Origin: Candidatus Berkelbacteria bacterium
GTDB lineage: Bacteria > Patescibacteriota > UBA1384 > UBA12157 > JAENIV01
Length of the DNA: 25,659 bases
NCBI GenBank assembly: GCA_016844295.1
Contig: JAENIV010000001.1
Span: 1 to 25,659 of the forward strand
Reading direction: 5' to 3'
This document shows positions 1-5,922 of this stretch, piece after piece. Position 1 is the first letter of the stretch. Every line of letters begins with the position of its first letter. A program made the position numbers and the translations under genes. The notes under the pieces were generated by a model. The model saw nothing but the letters and a program-made list of their open reading frames with translations. It searched no databases and had not been told where the DNA came from.

Positions 1-1465
1 CGTCAATTTTAGAACTATTTGAAGTTTTTATTTTTTGGTTAACATCAGTAATTTGGACATTGCCACTAATTTCAGATCTCAAATCGATTTGGGTATTTGT
101 GTCTGCCCAAATTACATAGACCGGGTCTTTGTCAGAAAAATCGACCCTATAAACATAAGCATATTTAAATTGATTTAATTTTTCAATTGAAGTAAAGCCA
201 GAAAGTTTTGCAACCATTATTTGATAGGAAAAATAAGCCGGAAGGGCTTTTTGGTCTTCGGCAATTAGTCCTTTCCATTCAGGTCCATAAAATTGTCCTT
301 CTCGCTCCGTGAATGGCAACCAAAGCCAAGTTTTAACATCGTTTGCAAAAGCAACGACATGGAGCTTAGGTATTTCATTTGCGACATCCTGTTTAAGAGT
401 GGGGGTATCGCTATATAAGTGTAGTGTATCTCGATACCCGCCTTCAGTATTCATAATCGGTTTTCCATATCCGTTCTTTTTCATTTCGTCTTTAATCCAC
501 TGAATAATATCTTCCTGGGTATCCCAGGGTTCGTAAAAATGGTAAGACATTAAATCAAATGACGCTTCATTTAAGTTTGAATCTTTTTTGAAGATTTCTT
601 TCAACATTAAGTAATCTTGGCTAGGATTATCACAATTAATTCTTTTTGCGAGGGCATCTTCGGTATAAGGTCCGTCATAAATTAGTCGAAAATACTTTTT
701 AGCAAAATCCATAGCATAATTGCGCTTGTTTTGATCATTGGTACAATAATTTTCTCTCAAAAGTGCACCGCCCCAAATTGTGCTTGCAATACCATTGTCG
801 ACGACTTTATAATTTGTTCCATTTTTCGCATTTATATCTTTAATCGCTTTATAAACAGTCGCGCGCGTTTTTAAGTAATCATTAGCGGCACCATGCCAAA
901 AAACAGGAGTATTAACTTCGTTACCTACAATAAGATATTCAAAATTCTGACTATTTTTATTAGTATTTTCAAGAGATTTATATATAAAATCATAAAGAAG
1001 AGGGCTATAACCTTTATCGCTCCAATCACCCAAATCTTTAGGCGGGCAATCGGCGCTTTTTGATGGGCAACCAAAAGATTTATCTTTTGAACAGGCAATA
1101 GATTTTTCACATTTTGTTGCCCAAATTTGACCAAGTTTTAATCTAGCGATTAATTCTAATCCATATTGTGTAAGATTTCCTGATTCTTTGAAGATATCAA
1201 AATTAAATTTATTTTCAAAAGGTTCAATCATTTCCCACGGAATAGATTCACGAGCATATTTTACTCCTAGGGCTTGAATATTATTAAAATTATCTGGTTT
1301 TGAAGGACCAGCAAAACCAAAAGGATTATATTTATTTTGACAATCTTGGCAGATTTTTTTGATCGTAGAGTTATTTGAACTGTGATATTTTTGATATAAG
1401 TAAAAACCTGCGATGCCAACGATACCCAAGATAATTAAAATAAAAATGATTTTTATTAGTTTCAT
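1..1465 (-). CDS. Membrane-anchored glycoside-hydrolase-like protein (partial, C-terminus beyond window edge)
   Basis: An open frame of 488 codons starts at ATG 1465 and runs off the left edge without a stop. Residues 3-23 or so are one hydrophobic segment, a signal anchor, so the rest is probably extracytoplasmic. The body resembles a clan GH-A TIM barrel. A GVKYARESIPWEMIEP stretch is typical of the early barrel strands. GNEVN holds a candidate acid/base Glu at residue 183, and NTEGGYR holds a candidate nucleophile Glu at residue 341; the spacing of 158 residues is normal for retaining GH-A enzymes. Several Cys near residues 45 and 110-130 could form disulfides. A TATAAT box lies 6 bases before the ATG and there is no Shine-Dalgarno. 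The gene is divergent from ddl. Substrate and GH family cannot be assigned from sequence alone. The fold and catalytic pair are inferred from motifs. Confidence 0.72.
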   Translation of the reverse strand, partial: MKLIKIIFILIILGIVGIAGFYLYQKYHSSNNSTIKKICQDCQNKYNPFGFAGPSKPDNFNNIQALGVKYARESIPWEMIEPFENKFNFDIFKESGNLTQYGLELIARLKLGQIWATKCEKSIACSKDKSFGCPSKSADCPPKDLGDWSDKGYSPLLYDFIYKSLENTNKNSQNFEYLIVGNEVNTPVFWHGAANDYLKTRATVYKAIKDINAKNGTNYKVVDNGIASTIWGGALLRENYCTNDQNKRNYAMDFAKKYFRLIYDGPYTEDALAKRINCDNPSQDYLMLKEIFKKDSNLNEASFDLMSYHFYEPWDTQEDIIQWIKDEMKKNGYGKPIMNTEGGYRDTLHLYSDTPTLKQDVANEIPKLHVVAFANDVKTWLWLPFTEREGQFYGPEWKGLIAEDQKALPAYFSYQIMVAKLSGFTSIEKLNQFKYAYVYRVDFSDKDPVYVIWADTNTQIDLRSEISGNVQITDVNQKIKTSNSSKID

Positions 1466-1471
1466 AATCTT

Positions 1472-1477
1472 ATTATA
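1472..1477 (-). promoter_or_regulatory. -10 box of the glycosidase-like gene
   Basis: The minus strand reads TATAAT, then six bases (AAGATT), then the ATG at 1465. No ribosome binding site fits between them, so transcription would start at or next to the start codon. No convincing -35 box is seen. Confidence 0.55.
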
Positions 1478-1498
1478 TACCGAAGATAGGAATAAAGG

Positions 1499-1504
1499 TA
1501 TAAT
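1499..1504 (+). promoter_or_regulatory. -10 box of ddl
   Basis: TATAAT followed by six bases (ACAAAT) and the ddl ATG at 1511. No Shine-Dalgarno is present. With the opposite-facing box at 1472-1477 this makes a compact divergent promoter of about 45 bases. Confidence 0.6.
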
Positions 1505-1510
1505 ACAAAT

Positions 1511-2515
1511 ATGAGTCAACCAAGAATCAAGGTAGCGGTTTTGTACGGAGGGGTTTCTGCTGAACATGAAGTTTCAATAGTGTCTGCAAATTCTGTTATG
1601 GAAAATCTCGATAAGGAAAAGTTTGAGGTAATTCCAATAAAAATTTCCAAAGACGGAAAATTTGACGAAAGAAAAATAAAATCTTCTGATATAGTTTTTC
1701 CTGTTTTACACGGGGTTGGGGGAGAAGATGGGAGCCTCCAAGGCTATTGTGAAACGGTCGGTAAACCATACGTTGGGTCGGGTGTTGAAGCCTCAGCCTT
1801 AGCGCTTGACAAAGTTGCATCTAAACAAATTTGGCAGAATTTAGGCTTACCTATCCCCTCTTTTACGTTTTTTACAAAAGACGAATGGCAAAAAAATTCG
1901 ACACAAATTATGCGAAAAATCATACCCCAAGTTTTTACAAGCGAAGCGAGAAGATTTGCTTCGAAGATGAGATTGGAAGGTTCGGCAAATTTTTTGCCGA
2001 TCTTCGTAAAGCCGGCCAATACTGGCTCAAGTATCGGAGTTACAAAAGTAAGGGAGAAATCACAAATTAAAAGAGCAATCGCGGAAGCATTAAAATACCA
2101 TGATAAAATCATCATTGAAGAGGCATTAGAAAATATCAGAGAGATTGAAGTTTCGGTGTTGGGTAATAGTGAATTAATAATTTCAGTTCCTGGAGAAATA
2201 TTGCCTGCCGAGGAATTTTATACCTACGATGCAAAGTATAAGCTAGATTCAGGTTTGGTTTATCCAGCAATAATCTCCGATGGTAAAACAAAAGAAATTC
2301 AAAAAATCGCTGAAGTCGCTTATCGTGTTTTGGGCTGCCGAGGTTTTGCGCGCGTAGATTTATTTATGAAAAAAGACGAGGGAAAAATATTTTTAAACGA
2401 GATAAATACAATTCCTGGTTTTACAAAAATTTCCATGTACCCGAAATTAATGGAAGTAAGCGGAATTTCGTATAAAGAATTGCTAACAAAAATCATTAAC
2501 CTTGCATTAGAATGA
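1511..2515 (+). CDS. ddl: D-alanine--D-alanine ligase
   Basis: ATP-grasp ligase that joins two D-Ala in the cytoplasm to make the peptidoglycan terminal dipeptide. The N-terminal GGVSAEHEVS motif carries the substrate Glu. The ATP-binding FVKPANTGSSIGV, the EEFYTYDAKY loop and the C-terminal metal-binding EINTIPGFT motif are all present, so the 334-residue enzyme should be active. Between DEW (about residue 127) and LPIFVKP (about 167) it has roughly 35 residues where the family usually has about 15. The extra part is encoded by the palindromic stretch 1942-2006. The start codon follows a TATAAT box by six bases. The last four bases overlap the acetyltransferase ATG (ATGA), implying translational coupling. 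It is the only peptidoglycan precursor gene in the window. Confidence 0.95.
   Translation: MSQPRIKVAVLYGGVSAEHEVSIVSANSVMENLDKEKFEVIPIKISKDGKFDERKIKSSDIVFPVLHGVGGEDGSLQGYCETVGKPYVGSGVEASALALDKVASKQIWQNLGLPIPSFTFFTKDEWQKNSTQIMRKIIPQVFTSEARRFASKMRLEGSANFLPIFVKPANTGSSIGVTKVREKSQIKRAIAEALKYHDKIIIEEALENIREIEVSVLGNSELIISVPGEILPAEEFYTYDAKYKLDSGLVYPAIISDGKTKEIQKIAEVAYRVLGCRGFARVDLFMKKDEGKIFLNEINTIPGFTKISMYPKLMEVSGISYKELLTKIINLALE
1942..2006 (+). repeat. Palindromic in-frame insertion within ddl
   Basis: Three nested or adjacent inverted repeats sit in the part of ddl that has no counterpart in usual ligases. CGAAGC at 1942-1947 pairs with GCTTCG at 1958-1963. CGAAGA at 1962-1967 pairs with TCTTCG at 2001-2006. 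TCGGCAAA at 1982-1989 pairs with TTTGCCGA at 1993-2000 around a three-base loop. The last two form one stem with a one-sided 14-base bulge. The stretch encodes about residues 144-166 in frame. It resembles in principle the Rickettsia palindromic elements that insert into genes without breaking them; any relation to those is not shown. Confidence 0.5.
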
Positions 2516-3051
2516 AAATTCTTACAACATTCGTTTCTAAAAGTGGTAAGGAATATACAGTTATTGAACCAAAAATAGAATTGTTGGATGAGGTTTTAGA
2601 TTTTGTCAATGACCTTGTTGCTGAAGATACTTTTTTATCATTCACAGGCAGACCAATTGAAATAAAAGATGAAAAAATTTGGCTTGAAAATGTCCTCAAA
2701 GAAATTGGAGAGAAGAAACAGGAATTAATTTGGGTAACAGACGGGGAAAAAATTGTTGGGTCTTGTGATGTTCGCCGCGGTGGAACTCGCGATTATCACG
2801 TCGGTACAGTTGGAATAATGGTAAGAAAAGACTATCGCAACGATGGCATTGGAAGATTCATGTTCGAATATATTTTAGACCGATCTCAAAAAATGAATTT
2901 AGAAATTGTCAGACTCCATATTTTTGACAATAATGAACTTGCTAAGAAAATTTATGAAAAATATGGATTTCGGGAATTTTCGCGGCTGCCTAACGGTTTT
3001 TACAGAAAAGGAAAATTTTCAGATGCTTTACAAATGTATAAAAATATCTAA
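2512..3051 (+). CDS. GNAT-family N-acetyltransferase
   Basis: A 179-residue protein with the Gcn5-related acetyltransferase fold. The acetyl-CoA pyrophosphate-binding motif is at VRKDYRNDGIGRFMFEYIL (about residues 104-122), and the typical later motif IFDNNELAKKIYEKYGF is at about 137-153. Such proteins transfer acetyl from acetyl-CoA to an amine; the substrate is unknown. The RimI-like end (YEKYGF followed by a strand) is common in many GNATs and does not by itself show ribosomal protein acetylation. The start overlaps the ddl stop by four bases, so the two are probably co-translated. The stop lies 25 bases before the DGR target gene. An alternative reading is antibiotic or amino-sugar acetylation. 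Confidence 0.88.
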   Translation: MKILTTFVSKSGKEYTVIEPKIELLDEVLDFVNDLVAEDTFLSFTGRPIEIKDEKIWLENVLKEIGEKKQELIWVTDGEKIVGSCDVRRGGTRDYHVGTVGIMVRKDYRNDGIGRFMFEYILDRSQKMNLEIVRLHIFDNNELAKKIYEKYGFREFSRLPNGFYRKGKFSDALQMYKNI

Positions 3052-3076
3052 AATCATTCTCTAGTAAAGGAAATTC

Positions 3077-5026
3077 ATGAGTATTGAACAAGAAGGTGGC
3101 CTACGCACAGATCTTTCTGGCGAACAATTTTTACATCAAAAAAACCCGAAGCTCTACACATCGGGACCAGTAGAGCACGAAATTGAAAGACAAAAAATTG
3201 CCGGTGAGACGGTTCCGCCCAAACCAGCTAATAAGATTGCCGAATGGCTTGAAGTTATCGAGCATACTCATACCGAGCATCAAGATGATCCGAGAGTCGC
3301 AGAGCGTCTAAAGAATTATTACCATGATAACTATGTCATTAAGCCGGAAGATATTCCGGAATCAACTTTTCTGCTCGAACAACGCATTGCCAGGAACGAA
3401 GGCCATGGAACAGTGGAAATCACCGATGAATTTCGAGAAAGAAAAACCCAACAAATTATTACCGATCAAAAGGTAAGTCTAGACAAATGGTTTGATTATC
3501 TGACTTCCGAAGATGCCGTCTACCCAATGTGGGCTAAATATTGGGCATTTACATCAATGCTTCAAATGGGCGCTTTTGTTAAAGAAGAGCAAGGCGAAAG
3601 CGAAGAAAAAAAGGAGTTTGCTCATTTCAACGCACGAGACAAAAACAAGAATACGACGACGGCTTCTTTCCCGACACTAAACCCGCGGGCTTTGGCGATG
3701 GCTATCGGAGTAATGCAGTCAAAATTAGAGCAAGGGCAGAAACCGAAAAATGAGCGAGAACCAGTCGCAAATACCAGCACTAAATTGGACAATCCCAGCT
3801 TTCAACAATTGCTCTCCACTGAGAACTTTTCAAAACTTTACGCTCAGTTTCTAATTGAAATGCCGGAATACTCGATTCAAGGTTTGCGGGAAACTCGTGG
3901 ACACTGGGTAAAATATGATAAAGGCTCGGACCCCAAGCCACTGGTTGATTCGCTGGACGGTTATCCTTTAGAGTGGTGTACCGCCAATATCGATACCGCC
4001 CGCACGCAATTGCAAGGCGGCGATTTCTATGTTTATTATTCAATCAACGAAGTAGGACAAGCGGTTATTCCGCGTCTGGCTATCAGAATGCAAGACAACA
4101 AGATCGCTGAAAATCCGCGCGGGATTGCCCAAAATCAAAATATCGACCCATATATTGGCGAGGTCTTGGATCGTAAACTAAACGAGTTCCCTGATAAATC
4201 TGAATTTCAAAAGAAAGCTTCTGATATGAAACAAATGACCCGAATACACCGAAAACATGAAGATGGTCAACAATTAACCCAAGCAGAACTCGTTTTCTTA
4301 TATGAACTCAACGCTCCTATTGAAGGCTTTGGATATGAAAAGGATCCGCGAGTTGCCGAACTGCGAAACCAAAGGAACTCCAGGGAAGACGCGCCGATTG
4401 TTTTTGGCTGCGATCCGAGCGAAATTGCTTGGGGACCAAGCGGAGTTTACGAATTCACTAAAGTCTATATCGGCCCATTGTTTAAAGGTATTTTTAAAGA
4501 GCTGGCGCATTGCGAACACATTTATACAGCATTTCCTGAAGCTCGGATTCGTCGAAGTTCTCTCGAAATTGGTGGTAAATCTGCCCAAGAACTCAAGAGA
4601 GAACTTGAGCAAAAAGGTTTTAAAATTTATGATTACGCCCGCGATATGCTCCGAAGCCCCGATTTTACAACTTTAAAAAATCCTGAACAAATTGATCTTG
4701 TTCGCGTAAAAGTCCGTGATTTGGGATTTACATCGGGCGCAACCACCGATCAAATTTACGCTCGAGCCGCCGAATTAGGTTTAGATCTCTGTCCGGCTGA
4801 AGTCGGACCTCACCAACGGCTAAAAGATGTTGATCAACCAATGGGAGATTATTATCGAATCGCTATGAAACAGATCACTGGCCGGTACGGCCGCCCGAAA
4901 GTGTTCTACCTTAATCGCTATGCCGACGGTTTGTGGCTCCACGACTACATCGCTAATCCCACGCGCAAGTGGGATCCTGACCTTGTGTTTGTCTTCCGTC
5001 TTCGCAAGGTTTCTACTGAATCTTAA
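3077..5026 (+). CDS. DGR target (variable) protein
   Basis: A 649-residue protein whose last 47 residues carry the variable repeat of the retroelement. No signal peptide or membrane segment is seen, so it is predicted cytoplasmic. Three parts can be told apart. Residues 1-130 are charged and helical. Residues about 130-480 form a central region with YPMWAKYWAF, LEWCTANIDTA, GGDFYVYYS, PRLAIRMQ and NPRGIAQNQNIDP. Residues about 565-649 form a C-terminal domain ending in GLWL...NPT.KW.PDL.FVFRLRK. The pattern of conserved Trp, Asn and terminal FRLRK recalls C-type-lectin-fold DGR targets, but this is inference. DPRVAE occurs twice (near residues 75 and 430). The start is ATG after AAAGGAAA. VR-encoded diversified residues include 602, 604, 606, 611, 615, 616, 622-624, 630, 633 and 637. 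The biological ligand is unknown. Confidence 0.88.
   Translation: MSIEQEGGLRTDLSGEQFLHQKNPKLYTSGPVEHEIERQKIAGETVPPKPANKIAEWLEVIEHTHTEHQDDPRVAERLKNYYHDNYVIKPEDIPESTFLLEQRIARNEGHGTVEITDEFRERKTQQIITDQKVSLDKWFDYLTSEDAVYPMWAKYWAFTSMLQMGAFVKEEQGESEEKKEFAHFNARDKNKNTTTASFPTLNPRALAMAIGVMQSKLEQGQKPKNEREPVANTSTKLDNPSFQQLLSTENFSKLYAQFLIEMPEYSIQGLRETRGHWVKYDKGSDPKPLVDSLDGYPLEWCTANIDTARTQLQGGDFYVYYSINEVGQAVIPRLAIRMQDNKIAENPRGIAQNQNIDPYIGEVLDRKLNEFPDKSEFQKKASDMKQMTRIHRKHEDGQQLTQAELVFLYELNAPIEGFGYEKDPRVAELRNQRNSREDAPIVFGCDPSEIAWGPSGVYEFTKVYIGPLFKGIFKELAHCEHIYTAFPEARIRRSSLEIGGKSAQELKRELEQKGFKIYDYARDMLRSPDFTTLKNPEQIDLVRVKVRDLGFTSGATTDQIYARAAELGLDLCPAEVGPHQRLKDVDQPMGDYYRIAMKQITGRYGRPKVFYLNRYADGLWLHDYIANPTRKWDPDLVFVFRLRKVSTES
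4876..5008 (+). repeat. DGR variable repeat (VR)
   Basis: This 133-base stretch at the 3' end of the target gene aligns without gaps to 5380-5512 (constant offset 504). By direct count it differs at 15 positions, and all 15 are A in the template: 6 A to G, 5 A to T, 4 A to C. The other 95 non-adenine positions are identical. The changes fall in 13 codons, twelve altering the residue and one (Arg643) silent. This is the signature of adenine-specific mutagenic retrohoming. Confidence 0.97.
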
Positions 5027-5083
5027 ATTCTTAAATACTTTGCTATTTTTAGAAACTTAGATTTTTTGACTCTTTGACGTTTT

Positions 5084-5098
5084 CCCCGCTTAGCGGGG
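5084..5098. other. GC-rich hairpin downstream of VR
   Basis: CCCCGC at 5084-5089 and GCGGGG at 5093-5098 form a six-base stem with a TTA loop. It lies 75 bases beyond the VR and 57 bases beyond the target stop. Known DGRs often need a short DNA hairpin or cruciform downstream of the VR for target recognition. Here the distance is larger than in the Bordetella phage. The next bases are TCGACGCAAATTTTT, so it could instead be a weak terminator of the target mRNA. Confidence 0.5.
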
Positions 5099-5112
5099 TC
5101 GACGCAAATTTT

Positions 5113-5121
5113 TGATATACT
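5113..5121 (+). promoter_or_regulatory. Extended -10 promoter for the TR RNA
   Basis: TGATATACT is a perfect TGN extension followed by TATACT, in the gap between target gene and TR. A start near 5128 would give an RNA with a leader of about 250 bases before TR. No strong -35 box is seen, which extended -10 promoters do not require. Confidence 0.55.
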
Positions 5122-5379
5122 AAATATAGATCGGTTGTGTCGGACGGCCAAGGCTTTCCGAGACCTTTCTGGCAATTGCGAGTTGAGAGCGCCAACGGCT
5201 AGCCCTCGGTCTTACTCGGGCCAGGCGGTTTTTAGCGGAGGATTTGCAACTTGTCCATAAAAAAAGAGAAACTTGGTCTGGCGTGCTCGGGGATTTTAGA
5301 TCCCAAATTCGATACAGCTCAATGTCTTTTGCTTTATGCGAACTACATGGGCAGTGGCACAGATGGCACACCAGATATT

Positions 5380-5512
5380 CACTGACCGGAACGGCAACCC
5401 GAAAGTGTTCAACCTTAATCGCAATACCGACGGTTTGTGGCTCAACAACAACATCGCTAATCCCACGAACAAGTGGAATCCTGACCTTGAGTTTGTCTTC
5501 CGTCTTCGAAAG
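5380..5512 (+). repeat. DGR template repeat (TR)
   Basis: The invariant template for VR, 133 bases with 38 adenines. Read in the VR frame it is rich in Asn codons: eleven AAC or AAT codons, nine of which are changed in VR. This is the usual design that puts mutable adenines at ligand-contacting positions. Identity with VR ends abruptly at 5512; on the 5' side it fades at 5379-5380 into only short matches. It lies 3' of the target gene and 5' of the RT gene, on the same strand as both. Confidence 0.97.
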
Positions 5513-5522
5513 TCTTTCTTTT

Positions 5523-5550
5523 CCGCACCTACAAGGTGTGGTTTTTCTTT
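5523..5550 (+). terminator. Intrinsic terminator of the TR RNA
   Basis: CCGCACCT (5523-5530), loop ACA, AGGTGTGG (5534-5541): an eight-pair stem with one G-U pair, followed directly by TTTTTCTTTT. On the plus strand this is a good Rho-independent terminator; on the minus strand no T-run follows. The stop codon of the opposite-strand Avd gene lies inside the stem. Confidence 0.8.
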
Positions 5551-5873
5551 TGAAGATTTTCTAAACTATTCTTCCAACCACCAAGCATGCGACCCGCTTC
5601 CTCTAATTTGAGCGCAACTTCTTCGTATTGCTTATTGGAAATCAATTTTCCTTCCCACGCAACGGAAATGAGAAATTTTAAAGTATCGGTGATACAAATA
5701 CACTCCGAAATTTTTTCCGATTTTCTTTCTTTCCCGCTAAAATAAGTTATGTAAGTAGTTTCTAATAAATCGAGAAATTTATTTTCGATTCGTTGGCCGA
5801 TTGTATAACGGGCATTTTTAGAAATATGAGCACTAATAGAAAGCCAACTCAAATATCCCTCTTTGATTCGCAT
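5529..5873 (-). CDS. avd: Avd-like DGR accessory protein (four-helix bundle)
   Basis: A 114-residue protein of the Avd / 23S rRNA intervening-sequence-protein type: small, basic, all-helical, forming a barrel-like pentamer in the Bordetella phage DGR, where it binds RT and template RNA and is needed for mutagenic cDNA synthesis. Visible hallmarks are ARYTIGQRIENKFLDLLE near the N-terminus and KLEEAGRMLGGWKNS near the C-terminus, which match DGR-associated Avd proteins. ATG 5873 is chosen; a GTG at 5876 directly precedes it. No Shine-Dalgarno precedes it, since the upstream strand is a CT tract. Unusually it lies on the strand opposite to TR and RT: divergent from RT across a (GA)12 tract, and convergent with the TR RNA, its stop inside that RNA's terminator. 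Confidence 0.87.
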   Translation of the reverse strand: MRIKEGYLSWLSISAHISKNARYTIGQRIENKFLDLLETTYITYFSGKERKSEKISECICITDTLKFLISVAWEGKLISNKQYEEVALKLEEAGRMLGGWKNSLENLQKKNHTL

Positions 5874-5892
5874 CACAACAGAGGGGCAACTC

Positions 5893-5916
5893 GAGAGAGA
5901 GAGAGAGAGAGAGAGA
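5893..5916 (+). repeat. (GA)12 dinucleotide microsatellite
   Basis: Twelve perfect GA units lie between the divergent avd and RT start codons. On the plus strand the purine run ends seven bases before the GTG at 5923 and could act as a weak ribosome binding site. If RT starts at TTG 5863 instead, it encodes alternating Glu-Arg. Such tracts expand and contract by slippage, so RT or Avd expression may be tuned by its length. Confidence 0.9.
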
Positions 5917-5922
5917 CGATTC

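Larger units (their letters stand above)
5128..5550 (+). ncRNA. DGR template RNA, free-standing transcript
   Basis: The stretch is bounded by the extended -10 at 5113-5121 and an intrinsic terminator at 5523-5550 and contains the whole TR. It thus looks like a discrete RNA of about 420 bases, serving as template for the reverse transcriptase. Its 5' part is GC-rich: I count 70 G or C in bases 5131-5250 (58 percent), far above the neighbouring intergenic DNA, with short self-complementary pieces such as TCGG/CCGA. That suggests a folded leader. Small open frames across it do not look coding. TR ends only about 11 bases before the terminator stem, so there is little room for the long downstream spacer used for priming in the Bordetella phage DGR. 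Exact ends are inferred. Confidence 0.6.

Noticed and set aside
925..1134. 69-codon minus frame
   Set aside because: Lies in another frame inside the glycoside-hydrolase-like gene, which has continuous motifs on the same strand.
4781..5380. Longer homology between VR and TR upstream of 4876/5380
   Set aside because: Only scattered short matches (such as CAGAT and TTTAGATC) at shifting offsets; not enough to extend the repeat.
5120..5564. Other open frames (5120-5371 minus, 5244-5564 plus) in the TR leader
   Set aside because: No ribosome binding site, no protein-like pattern, and they overlap the predicted RNA gene.
5336..5611. Open frame of 91 codons through TR
   Set aside because: It simply reads TR in the VR frame and runs through the terminator; no ribosome binding site. 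TR is a template RNA, not a gene.
5863..5922. N-terminal extension of RT from TTG 5863 (Glu-Arg repeats)
   Set aside because: Family similarity starts after it, the TTG lacks a ribosome binding site, and it would overlap the avd start. Kept only as an alternative.
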